Positions 26,351 to 35,756 of a stretch of DNA of 39,940 nt are shown here, piece after piece (the first letter of the stretch is position 1; each line of letters begins with the position of its first letter). The stretch spans positions 1 through 39,940 of the forward strand of contig NZ_JAEMVB010000016.1 in NCBI RefSeq assembly GCF_029215995.1, read 5' to 3'. The position numbers were made by a program, and so were the translations under genes. The notes beneath the pieces were generated by a model that was given only the letters and a program-made list of their open reading frames with translations, ran no database searches and was not told the DNA's origin. The DNA is from Sulfurimonas sp. SAG-AH-194-L11 (lineage in GTDB: Bacteria > Campylobacterota > Campylobacteria > Campylobacterales > Sulfurimonadaceae).

Positions 26351-28880
26351 ATACATTTTTTTACTTCTTATAGTAAATATAACACTCTCAGCTTCCTTAC
26401 TACATAAAAGTGCACTTTTTTATTATGGTGATAAAATCTCATATAGTATGGTGGGAATTCATGACTATATTGTAGTAGAACCAAAAAATACAAATATTTA
26501 TACTCATGGTTTTGATGTCTATAAGCATAAGATATTTGCTAGAGTACTTGTCTCTGATTCACTTGAAAAAACGAAAAAACAGATAACAAAATTACTAAAG
26601 CAAGGTTATGTAGGTATATATCTTGATAATGATAAGCAAACGAAAAAAAGTAATAAACTTATAAATTATTTTAAAAGTAAATTTCCCGAGGTGCATTTTA
26701 TAGTTAAGTTTAATGAGTACTTGAGTAAAGAGTTTTATGAGCTTTTTGATGCAATAGTTATAGATGATTTATCTGAGATAAAGACAAAGCAAAGAGATGC
26801 AATCAAAGAGAGTGGTATAGATATTATTAAAATACATTTTGTGACATCTAAAGAACTGGATGATGTCTCACAATATATACAGCAAATAGAATCACAGAAT
26901 ATGATTCCTTATGTGACAACAAGAACATTTCATAGGTATGGAAAGTCCTCTAAAAATGCTATGAAACGTGAGATACTTACTCTTATTGATGAGGATAAAG
27001 CTGATAGAACTTATTTGGCTGCTCATCAAGTAGGGGCAATGCCTATGGAATACTTAGGGTACATTCAAAAGCTATATGATGTAACAGTTGGTTTACCAAA
27101 ACTTGAAGATATACATCATTATGCAGGTGTGGTGATTTGGTTACATGAAAATTACAAAGATCCCAATAAGCTGCTCTCATGGATACTTGCACTAAAGAGG
27201 ATGGACATTAAAGTTGTTTTTATGAATAGTTTTGGTTTTAGTGCTGATGTTAGACTAATTAAAGCACTTGATATTGACCTATATGATGGTGAGACAGGTG
27301 TTAAAAATAAAAAACACATAGTATATCAAGATAAAATGATGGGTTTTAATATAGTACCTTCACTCGGAGACAATACTATCTATATGAATCCACATAATGC
27401 ACGAAAATTGTTAACCTTTGAGGACTCAAATTCTCTACAGTCTACACCAATAGCAATAACAGCATGGGGTGGTTATGCTATTGGAACAGCAATGATTGCA
27501 GAACTAGAAGATGAAAATATATGGGTAGTTAATCCATTTGAATTTATACAAGAAGCATTGCGTTTATCTACTCTTGCAGTACCTGATACAACTACACATA
27601 ATGGGAAACGTATATTTTTCACACACATAGATGGGGATGGTATGGTAAGTCGTGTAGAGTCAAATCCTGAGCTCTTTTCTGGAAACATGATATTAGATAA
27701 AATTTTAAAAGGCTATGATGTACCTCATTCTGTCTCCTTAATTGGAGCAGAGGTAGAACCTAATGGTTTATATCCACAATTCTCCAAACGTGTTCTCAAA
27801 ATTTCTAAAAATATGTTTGCCCTTGATAATGTAGAGCCAGCAACTCATACATTTACCCATCCATTTTACTGGGGAAAGATTCAAAATGATAATCTTGCCC
27901 CAGAGTTTCGATTAGCCCCAAAAAATTATGAATTTTCACTCAAAAAAGAAATTTCAGGTACCCTAGAGTTTATCACTCAAAATCTTGTAAACAAAGATAA
28001 AGTACAACAAGCAAAAACTGTTTTTTGGAGTGGGGATTGTGCACCGCGTATAAATGCACTAAAGTATATCTATCGTAATAATATTCTTAATATTAATGGA
28101 GGAGATACAACGATAAGTAATGTTTCTCCATGGTTGACAGAGGTAGCACCTATAGGGCTAGAGCGTGGAGAGTACTATCAAGTCTATACAGGTGCACAAA
28201 ATGAAAATGTTTTTACAAATGATTGGCTTGGACCATTTTGGGGATTTAAAAGAGTTGTCCAAACTTTTAAATTGACAAATTCTCCACGTAGGTTAAAGCC
28301 TATAGATATCTATTATCATCTATATTCAGGTTCTAAAACTGCTTCGCTTAATGCACTAAAGTATGTTTTTGATTGGTCTCTTACTCAGGATATTTTTCCT
28401 ATTTTTACATCAGAATATATACCAAAAGCGATGGATTACTTTACAGTCTCTATGGCAAATGAAGAAGATGAGTGGCTTGTTTCTGGTATGAGAGATTTAA
28501 AAACATTGCGTTTTGAAAATTTAGAAAAAAGTGTGGATTTTGATAAATCCAAAACTATTTATGGTTTTAAAAAGTTTCAAAACCATACCTATCTTAGTTT
28601 TGATACAAAGCAACAACATTACTTTAGTTTAAGGGATGGTGCACAAGATATTACCTATCTGGTATCATCTAATGCTCATGTTCAAACTTACCATAGAGGA
28701 ATATCGAATATTCAATATAAATTTAAAGGTTATACAAAGCTAAAACTTGACTTTCATCTTCCTTCTAACTGTCAATTAACAAGCATTCCTAAGGCAAGTA
28801 CTACAATAACTCAAGATAAAAATATTCATTTAGAATATTTAACAAGTAAAGAGGCCACAGTTAATGTCATATGCAGATGA
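26328..28880 (+). CDS. PelA paralogue 1: deacetylase with degenerate hydrolase domain
   Basis: 850 residues from ATG at 26328, chosen because it has AGG seven bases upstream and gives a proper signal peptide; ATG at 26307 adds seven residues. The N-terminal region (~25-240) follows the GH166-like fold of PelA but is about 45 residues shorter than in the paralogue at 33027, and its active-site motifs are replaced (IDDLSE where the paralogue has FESYYY; LDNDKQ for FDTLDSY). The C-terminal deacetylase keeps HIDGDG, the HTFTH metal pair and FWSGDC. Prediction: a periplasmic Pel N-deacetylase without hydrolase activity. Confidence 0.85.
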   Translation: MKHLCYSRYIFLLLIVNITLSASLLHKSALFYYGDKISYSMVGIHDYIVVEPKNTNIYTHGFDVYKHKIFARVLVSDSLEKTKKQITKLLKQGYVGIYLDNDKQTKKSNKLINYFKSKFPEVHFIVKFNEYLSKEFYELFDAIVIDDLSEIKTKQRDAIKESGIDIIKIHFVTSKELDDVSQYIQQIESQNMIPYVTTRTFHRYGKSSKNAMKREILTLIDEDKADRTYLAAHQVGAMPMEYLGYIQKLYDVTVGLPKLEDIHHYAGVVIWLHENYKDPNKLLSWILALKRMDIKVVFMNSFGFSADVRLIKALDIDLYDGETGVKNKKHIVYQDKMMGFNIVPSLGDNTIYMNPHNARKLLTFEDSNSLQSTPIAITAWGGYAIGTAMIAELEDENIWVVNPFEFIQEALRLSTLAVPDTTTHNGKRIFFTHIDGDGMVSRVESNPELFSGNMILDKILKGYDVPHSVSLIGAEVEPNGLYPQFSKRVLKISKNMFALDNVEPATHTFTHPFYWGKIQNDNLAPEFRLAPKNYEFSLKKEISGTLEFITQNLVNKDKVQQAKTVFWSGDCAPRINALKYIYRNNILNINGGDTTISNVSPWLTEVAPIGLERGEYYQVYTGAQNENVFTNDWLGPFWGFKRVVQTFKLTNSPRRLKPIDIYYHLYSGSKTASLNALKYVFDWSLTQDIFPIFTSEYIPKAMDYFTVSMANEEDEWLVSGMRDLKTLRFENLEKSVDFDKSKTIYGFKKFQNHTYLSFDTKQQHYFSLRDGAQDITYLVSSNAHVQTYHRGISNIQYKFKGYTKLKLDFHLPSNCQLTSIPKASTTITQDKNIHLEYLTSKEATVNVICR

Positions 28881-29922
28881 GGAAATAAAAAAAACATATG
28901 TAATCACATATAAAGAACTTATTTTTACTTTTTTAATGTTTAGTGTGATATTAATTGTACTTTTTCCAAAAGATATCTTAAAAGAGCAGATTTTAGCTGA
29001 AAATTCGAATTATGATTTGAGTATGCTTTATCTAAAAAATCTTCTCAAACACTCTCCCGAAGATGAATCATTGATGCTGATTTTAGCAGAACAAAGTCTT
29101 CGTTCTGGAAAACGAGACCTCTCTTTAAGACTGCTTGAACTACTCCTCAAAAGTAAAAATATGGAGTATCGTTATAAGGCAAATATACTGAGTTATGATT
29201 TACAAAAAGATGATTATTTTTATTTGCAAACAGAGCTTGATAGAGCCAAACAGATGAAAAAGTTACGCAAACTATTTGCTACTATTTATACAGAAAAAAT
29301 GTATGATGCAAAAAATATAGATAAATGGTTTGAAGAAGCAAATTTTGTAGGAAATACAAAAGCTCGTTATTTTTTACTCAAACAAAAGCTACTAAAGACA
29401 CCAAAAAATATAGCACTTCTCGAAGAAGGATACTATTTGGCACAACAATCACATAAGAGGAAAGATGCAAGAAAATTTTTAAAGTTACTGCAAAAATATG
29501 ATCCTGCACGTAGTGAGAAGTGGGCACTTGATGAGTACAATATGAATATGGCATTTAAAGATTATGTTAAAGCAGAAAAAGTTCTTCTCCAAAAAGCTAA
29601 AACATCTATTGCCTGGCAAGAGAGACTTGCTGATTTTTATCTGATGAGTAAATCTTATAGGACAGCATCTCAAGAGTATATGTCCTTATATCACAAAACT
29701 AAAACTTACCGTGGAAAAAAGCGTTATTTTTACAAGGCGGTTAAGGCACTCCAAGCTGGTAATCATTTAAAAGAGGCTGCTAAATTAGTACATAAATACG
29801 AAAGAGTATATCTATCAGATAAAAGTGCGAGAAGATTTATGTTGAAAATTTATCTTGCAACTGGTAACTTAGAGTATGCCGCAAACTTATCTAAAAAAAT
29901 TCTAAAAAGAGAGTATAAATAA
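28864..29922 (+). CDS. Membrane-anchored TPR protein, likely N-terminal part of a split PelB
   Basis: 352 residues. One membrane segment at ~20-38 (ELIFTFLMFSVILIVLF), then TPR-like helical pairs to the end (NSNYDLSMLYLKNLLKHSPEDESLMLILAEQSL and similar). P. aeruginosa PelB is one chain: an inner-membrane anchor, about 19 TPRs and an outer-membrane barrel. Here the anchor and first TPRs are a separate gene just before the barrel gene. Overlaps pelA1 by 17 bp and the next gene by one base (TAATG). The link to PelB is inferred from architecture and order. Confidence 0.75.
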   Translation: MSYADEEIKKTYVITYKELIFTFLMFSVILIVLFPKDILKEQILAENSNYDLSMLYLKNLLKHSPEDESLMLILAEQSLRSGKRDLSLRLLELLLKSKNMEYRYKANILSYDLQKDDYFYLQTELDRAKQMKKLRKLFATIYTEKMYDAKNIDKWFEEANFVGNTKARYFLLKQKLLKTPKNIALLEEGYYLAQQSHKRKDARKFLKLLQKYDPARSEKWALDEYNMNMAFKDYVKAEKVLLQKAKTSIAWQERLADFYLMSKSYRTASQEYMSLYHKTKTYRGKKRYFYKAVKALQAGNHLKEAAKLVHKYERVYLSDKSARRFMLKIYLATGNLEYAANLSKKILKREYK

Positions 29923-32900
29923 TGAAAAAGATTTTATTACTTCTCGCTTTGGGTATTTCACTTTTTGCAAAAGCACAAGAGAGTTGTTATACTGTTCAGT
30001 TGATAAGTAGCTTCAATAATCAGAAAAATGTAGATACATTAAAAAATAAAAACTATCCCAAAAGTTGTAGAGTTATGCAGATTGGAAAGAGTGTGACGGT
30101 AAGATGTGGTTGTTTTGAGAAGTATGATGATGCAAAAGAGTATAAACAAGAGTTACTACAGTATGGTGATGTAAAGCTTGCAACAACATATAAGTATCGT
30201 TTCTCAAAAACTACAACTTCAGCAGCTACAAAAGATATAAATTTTAGTAAGTTAACACATAGAAAAAAAAGAACAGTATATACTATTGATGATAGGCCTG
30301 TTAGTCAAAAAGATGAAGAGTTACGCTTAATGCTGCAAGTTTTTTTGTATAAGGGTGATTTAAAGAATGCGTACAGAGTAGGTTCTTTAGGTTATGAGGC
30401 ATACCCTCAGTCTTACTACTGGAATCAAAAAATGGCTGAAATTTGCAAATGGACAAATAGAAGTGCACGCTCTATGAAACATCTGCGTTTTATATATGAT
30501 ATAAAACACGACCCTAAGATTGAGCAAGAGCTGATTGACTACGGAAAGAGTGCTTATCAATATGAAGCGATTGAACCTTTAGTGGTAAATCGTGCTATTG
30601 CTCATCCAACTGAGGAAAATATTGACTTAATGATTTTGGTATATAAAATGGTGGGTGCTCCAGAAGAAGTTGTAAAAATTCTTGAAGCACAATATATGAA
30701 AGATGAAACAAATGTGTTACTTTTAACAAAAGCATTAGAGTTAAGTCTAGAGATGGGAGATTTAAAACTCGCACAAAAATATGTAAAGATGATAGAAAAG
30801 CATAAACCATACTCTAAATTCGATGCTACACTGATTGCCCGTTATTATTATATTGGACAGGATATTGAAACTGCATATATAAGTATGCTTAGTGTTAAAC
30901 AAGAGGAAACAATTTCGCTAGAGAAACTTCAAAAATATTATCAACTCAAGAGTGATTTTGCTTGGTACTTACAAAAAAATAGTGCGGCAGCAGAAGCCTC
31001 ATACAAACTTTTTGATATGAATGCAACACGTTTAGCTGATTATGAACGAGTAAGCTATGTATATCAAAAGAGCAAACCTAAAAGAGCACTTGAGGCTTCA
31101 CAAAGGGCCTATAGAGAGTTTGGACTCTCATACATTTTTTATACATATGCTAATGGTGCATTGAATAATGCAGAGTACAAGAATGTACAAATATTTATAG
31201 ACGAAATAGATGCTACTCAAAGCCCATTAATAAAAGAAGCACTTTATTGGATGATAAAAGCAAAGGTATACAAACACTACAATAAACGTGATTTAGAGAA
31301 TGATGCTCTGATGATGGCATATGAACTTGAACCTAATAACTTTGCAATACAGCAGGAGCTTTTATGGTCTTATATGGAAGTCAAAGATCATCGAAGTGTT
31401 CGTATGATTTTAACAGATATGGCACAGAGCCCTAATCTAGGGCTTAATGAATATCTTACAATGGCAAATGGATATCTCTTTTTGAGTGATATAAACAGAG
31501 CTTCTTTTTATACACAAGAACTTTTAGAAGAAGAACATGATGTGACAAAAAGTTTAGAGTTTAAGTTCTTACAAGCATACATATATCAAGTGCAAAATGA
31601 AGAACTTTTATTTAAAAAATCAATGAGAGAGATTGTGAATATCCTTGATATAAGGGCTTTAGAAAAACCAAACTTAAAACACCAAAGCCAATTTTTGTCC
31701 GATTACTTACGTGCAGCTATGTATGTTTTTAATCCTGATAAATTTGAAAAAGAGTTAAAAAAATCAAAAATATTTTTGAGTAGTAAGGATTATGATGATA
31801 TAGCATACTCATGGGCAATCCAAAATAATGCCTATGATAAAAGTTTTAAAATATACCATCGTATGAAAAAAAAGGAACTCTGGATGGAGTTTAGTAATGC
31901 ACTTCTTCGAGAAGACTCAACAAAAATCAATAATATTCTTGATTTGTATTTAGATAGTATCTCAAGAGGTGATGCTTCTCAGGCTGCAGACAGGGATGGG
32001 CAAGTAGCACTATCACAGAGTATTACTTATGAGGCACTCTATACAAATGATAAAAATCAAAATGCTTATATACAACATCTAAACTTGAGTAAGAAACGCT
32101 CAGATAAGTTTGATGTGACTGCATCTTATTATAATCGTAATCCTCTACTTCAAAAGTATATTAAACTAAATAATAGTACCTATATAACAGATGGATATTA
32201 TTTTGATGTTGGAGTGAACTACTTTTTAAACAAAAGTATCGATACTAAAACTTTAATCAATGTTCCAGATGATACAGTTATGGCAAAATTTGGAATGAGA
32301 AAGTTATATGATAGAGGAGAAATTTCTTTATATACATCATATCATAAGTCAATGAGGTCCTATATAGAATACACTGGAAGGCTTGATTATCAACTCTCTT
32401 CTACTATTAGAATAGGAACAACAGTGAGTAATAATATGGATACTATTGAAAGTACACAACTTTTAATAGGTGGAAAAAAAGATATGCTTGATTTACGATT
32501 TTCTTGGAATATCTTAAATGGCACTACAATTAATTTACTTAGAGAGTTTAATCAATTTTATGCACAAGATAATGTAAATTTAGGGAGTGGTGTATATGAT
32601 AGGGTGTCTATCTCAAAACAGATTCGCAATGGATACCCTGACCTTAATTTAGGAGTATTTTATGATACTGCTAGTTATAATGAAACCTCTGGTTCAAGAG
32701 GTGTCATAAATGAATTACAAGTAGAAAACTTTGAGGTACTTCCAGTCAATTTCTATAATGTAGGTATAAATATATCATATGGAATAGCAAATAAAAATCT
32801 CTATACACGAGCATGGAGACCATATGTTGAATTTTCACCTTACTACAATAACGATTTAGACACATATACATATACATTTAATGCAGGATACGGTGGAAAA

Positions 32901-33017
32901 ATCTGGCATCAAGATCATCTAGTGTTTGGAATGGCATATTCTGATTCAGTTAATGGAATTGGTGGTAGTATTTTAGAACTTTTCATAAATTATCAGTTTA
33001 TGTACTATCACCCTTAA
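29922..33017 (+). CDS. pelB: PelB-type outer-membrane protein: SPOR + TPR + barrel
   Basis: 1031 residues. Own signal peptide (MKKILLLLALGISLFAKAQ), a SPOR-like module (~20-95: CYTVQLIS, SCRVMQIG, VRCGCFEKYDDA), TPR repeats (~115-640) and a C-terminal beta-barrel (~693-1031: SITYEALYTNDKNQNAYI through FINYQFMYYHP). In the Pel system the TPR superhelix binds PelA and the barrel exports the polymer. The SPOR-like module is not a feature of P. aeruginosa PelB and is homologous to the module in the porin protein at 18378. TAATG overlap with the preceding TPR gene suggests translational coupling. Confidence 0.88.
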   Translation: MKKILLLLALGISLFAKAQESCYTVQLISSFNNQKNVDTLKNKNYPKSCRVMQIGKSVTVRCGCFEKYDDAKEYKQELLQYGDVKLATTYKYRFSKTTTSAATKDINFSKLTHRKKRTVYTIDDRPVSQKDEELRLMLQVFLYKGDLKNAYRVGSLGYEAYPQSYYWNQKMAEICKWTNRSARSMKHLRFIYDIKHDPKIEQELIDYGKSAYQYEAIEPLVVNRAIAHPTEENIDLMILVYKMVGAPEEVVKILEAQYMKDETNVLLLTKALELSLEMGDLKLAQKYVKMIEKHKPYSKFDATLIARYYYIGQDIETAYISMLSVKQEETISLEKLQKYYQLKSDFAWYLQKNSAAAEASYKLFDMNATRLADYERVSYVYQKSKPKRALEASQRAYREFGLSYIFYTYANGALNNAEYKNVQIFIDEIDATQSPLIKEALYWMIKAKVYKHYNKRDLENDALMMAYELEPNNFAIQQELLWSYMEVKDHRSVRMILTDMAQSPNLGLNEYLTMANGYLFLSDINRASFYTQELLEEEHDVTKSLEFKFLQAYIYQVQNEELLFKKSMREIVNILDIRALEKPNLKHQSQFLSDYLRAAMYVFNPDKFEKELKKSKIFLSSKDYDDIAYSWAIQNNAYDKSFKIYHRMKKKELWMEFSNALLREDSTKINNILDLYLDSISRGDASQAADRDGQVALSQSITYEALYTNDKNQNAYIQHLNLSKKRSDKFDVTASYYNRNPLLQKYIKLNNSTYITDGYYFDVGVNYFLNKSIDTKTLINVPDDTVMAKFGMRKLYDRGEISLYTSYHKSMRSYIEYTGRLDYQLSSTIRIGTTVSNNMDTIESTQLLIGGKKDMLDLRFSWNILNGTTINLLREFNQFYAQDNVNLGSGVYDRVSISKQIRNGYPDLNLGVFYDTASYNETSGSRGVINELQVENFEVLPVNFYNVGINISYGIANKNLYTRAWRPYVEFSPYYNNDLDTYTYTFNAGYGGKIWHQDHLVFGMAYSDSVNGIGGSILELFINYQFMYYHP

Positions 33018-33029
33018 GGAAAAACTATT
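33016..33029 (+). promoter_or_regulatory. Ribosome site and probable ATT start of the second pelA
   Basis: AAGGA (33016-33020) overlaps the pelB stop TAA and is followed six bases later by ATT (33027). No ATG, GTG or TTG lies in this frame before the signal peptide. An ATT start is rare but known, e.g. in infC. Confidence 0.5.
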
Positions 33030-35756
33030 ATTCAATTTATATTATCACTCTTTATACTTTTTATACCGCTAAGTACACTTTATGCTTCTTTGAGTGCTAA
33101 GAGTGCAATGGTTTACTATGGAAAGAAGATATCATATCCATTGGTTGGGATTCATGAGTATATCATCGTGCAACCCCACTTAACTAACACAGCCACTCAT
33201 GGTTTTTCACTCTATAAAGAACAGATGTATGCTTATGTCAGTATAGGTGAGCTTAATAGAACACTTGACATCTATAAAGATATTAAAAAAGAGTGGATTG
33301 TCGCACAAAACAGTGCCTGGAAGAGCGATGTACTTGACTTAAAAGATTCAGAATATCGAGAGTTTATCTTTGAAAAACTTATAGAGCCAGCACGAAAGAA
33401 AGGTTTTAGAAACTTCTTTTTTGACACCTTAGATTCGTATGAATTTTACTCTAAAACGCAGAAGCACAGAGTAGCTAATCGAGCAGCTTTGGTAGGTTTC
33501 ATACAAGAGTTTCATTCTCGTTATCCAGATGCAAAACTTATACTTAATCGTGGGTTTAATATAATTGATGAGGTGCATAGTATAGTAGAGGCAGTTTTAT
33601 TTGAATCTTACTATTATGGTCTTAGTGGAGAAAAACTAAAATATAAAAAAGTAACAGACAAAGATAGAGAATGGTTAGATGAACATATCCACAAGATTAA
33701 GAACTATGGCTTGGATGTGATTTGTGTAGATTATCTTGACTTTAGAGATAAAGAAAAGGCATTAAAACTAGCAAAAAAACTAGCAAAAAAAGGTATGGTA
33801 CCCTATGTTTCAACTAAAGATTTAAATAGTTATGGAATCTCAAGTAAAAATGCTATAAAGAGAGAGATATTTACCCTCGTTGATACGTCAAAAGCAGATA
33901 TTACAGAGCATGAATTAATTATTAACTCTGGAGCAATATTTGAATATATGGGCTATATTCAACATTTTCATGATATTAATAAAGGTTTACCTGAGATGCA
34001 GTCTATGCATCAGTATAAAGGTGTGGTGATTTGGTTGCAAGATTATTATAAGTATCCTCAAATAATGATGGACTGGATTAGTAAGTTAAGAAAAGAGGAT
34101 ATAAAAGTTGTCTTTGTTAGAAACTTTGGAGCATTACCTACAAATAAACTTTTAAATTCATTAGGTATTAGTGTGGATAAGGTCACTTTGAGTAAAAAGA
34201 AAATAATAGAGATGAACCCAATGATGGGATATGAGATAGAGCCTTCAATGTCACTTTCTAGTTTAAATATAAAAGTAAATAATGCAAAAGTACTTTTGAA
34301 ATATCAGATGACAAATGGAACATACTCAACTTTAGCTGCTATTACTAAGTGGGGTGGGTATATAGTTGGCGAAGCATCTATAAGTAGTATTGGAGATGAT
34401 GACCTTTGGGTTGTAAATCCTTTTAAATTTTTTAAAGAGGCATTAGATTTACAAACTTTAGTAGTTCCAGATGTTACAACACAAAATGGAAAAAGATTAC
34501 TTTTTACACATATTGATGGTGATGGCATTATGAATAGAGTAGAGGGTGATTTTGGTTACTATTCAGGTGATGTCATACTTAATAAGATTTTAAAAGTCTA
34601 TAAGGTTCCACATTCAGTATCTCTAATTGGTTCTGAAATTGCTCCTGATGGTCTTTACCCTGAAATATCACCAGCGCTTATTAAAATTGCTAAAGAGATG
34701 TACTCTCTGTCTAATGTAGAACCGGCTACGCATACCTACACCCATCCATTCTTTTGGAAAAAGATTATAAATGATACACTTGAGGAGGAGTATCGTTTAA
34801 AACCAAAAGGGTATACATTCTCTTTACAAAATGAACTCAGTGGAAGTTTAGAGTTTTTAACAAAAGCTCTAAAACCTAAAAGAGAAGCAAAAACTGTTTT
34901 TTGGTCAGGAGATTGTATGCCTCAAGATAATGCACTCTCATATGTGTATAAAAATAATATTTTAAATATAAATGGTGGTGATACCACTATTACACAATTA
35001 CGACCATGGTTATCTGCTATAGCTCCTATGGGTTTAAAACGAGATGAGTATGTACAAGTTTTTACAGGTGCTCAAAATGAAAATGTATTTACAAATAATT
35101 GGTTAGGACCATTTTGGGGTTTTAAACGTGTAGTGCAAACCTTTGAGCTTACAAATGAACCTCGGCGTTTGAAGCCGATTGATATTTATTATCATATGTA
35201 CTCAGGTTCAAAACAGGCATCACTAGCTGCTTTGGAGTATGTTTTTGATTGGGCACTCTCTCAAGATGTTACACCTATTTTTACTTCAGAGTACATTTCT
35301 AAGGTAATGGACTATTACAGTGTGTCTATGGCACATGAAGGGAATAGATGGTTTTTGAGTGGGATGGATTCACTGAAGACTTTGAGAGTTGAAGAGCCAG
35401 GCGCAGAAGTTAATTTAAATGCTTCACCAACTGTACTGGGTTTTAAAAAAGAGGCTAAAAGAACATATATAAGTTTAGGCAAAGGGAGTCGTCATATCGT
35501 TGATATAGCAAAAAACAGTTCTGTAAGTTCTTATCTTATATCTTCAAATGCATATAATGCAAGTTTTAAAGATATAAACAATACAAAAAGTTTTCATTTT
35601 GATGCATATATAGACTTGGAAGTGGAGTTACACACTTATGATGAGTGTAAGATTGAATCTAAACCTATGTTTACTCAGAGTCAAGAAGATAAAAATGTAT
35701 TACTCTTACACTATAAAGATGTTAAAAGTGCAGATATAGTAGTTGTCTGCCCTTAG
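33027..35756 (+). CDS. pelA: Bifunctional PelA: GH166 hydrolase + deacetylase
   Basis: 909 residues if translation begins at ATT (33027). A TTG at 33090 is the first ordinary start but would remove the signal peptide (IIQFILSLFILFIPLSTLYA), so it is unlikely for a periplasmic protein. The hydrolase domain (~25-300) keeps FDTLDSYEF (Asp133/Asp136) and LFESYYYG (Glu193), spaced like the acidic pair of P. aeruginosa PelA (catalytic Glu218). The deacetylase (~480-780) keeps HIDGDG, HTYTH and FWSGDC. In the model system PelA deacetylates Pel and can cleave it. It closes the operon; its stop overlaps that of galE. Confidence 0.9.
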   Translation: MIQFILSLFILFIPLSTLYASLSAKSAMVYYGKKISYPLVGIHEYIIVQPHLTNTATHGFSLYKEQMYAYVSIGELNRTLDIYKDIKKEWIVAQNSAWKSDVLDLKDSEYREFIFEKLIEPARKKGFRNFFFDTLDSYEFYSKTQKHRVANRAALVGFIQEFHSRYPDAKLILNRGFNIIDEVHSIVEAVLFESYYYGLSGEKLKYKKVTDKDREWLDEHIHKIKNYGLDVICVDYLDFRDKEKALKLAKKLAKKGMVPYVSTKDLNSYGISSKNAIKREIFTLVDTSKADITEHELIINSGAIFEYMGYIQHFHDINKGLPEMQSMHQYKGVVIWLQDYYKYPQIMMDWISKLRKEDIKVVFVRNFGALPTNKLLNSLGISVDKVTLSKKKIIEMNPMMGYEIEPSMSLSSLNIKVNNAKVLLKYQMTNGTYSTLAAITKWGGYIVGEASISSIGDDDLWVVNPFKFFKEALDLQTLVVPDVTTQNGKRLLFTHIDGDGIMNRVEGDFGYYSGDVILNKILKVYKVPHSVSLIGSEIAPDGLYPEISPALIKIAKEMYSLSNVEPATHTYTHPFFWKKIINDTLEEEYRLKPKGYTFSLQNELSGSLEFLTKALKPKREAKTVFWSGDCMPQDNALSYVYKNNILNINGGDTTITQLRPWLSAIAPMGLKRDEYVQVFTGAQNENVFTNNWLGPFWGFKRVVQTFELTNEPRRLKPIDIYYHMYSGSKQASLAALEYVFDWALSQDVTPIFTSEYISKVMDYYSVSMAHEGNRWFLSGMDSLKTLRVEEPGAEVNLNASPTVLGFKKEAKRTYISLGKGSRHIVDIAKNSSVSSYLISSNAYNASFKDINNTKSFHFDAYIDLEVELHTYDECKIESKPMFTQSQEDKNVLLLHYKDVKSADIVVVCP

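Noticed and set aside
28864..33017. PelB split caused by a frameshift or sequencing error
   Set aside because: The second gene has its own signal peptide and a SPOR-like module at its start, and the junction is a clean TAATG, so these are two real genes.
33090..35756. Second PelA as a cytoplasmic or truncated protein starting at TTG 33090
   Set aside because: An in-frame signal peptide with a well-placed AAGGA lies directly upstream; all catalytic motifs are intact.
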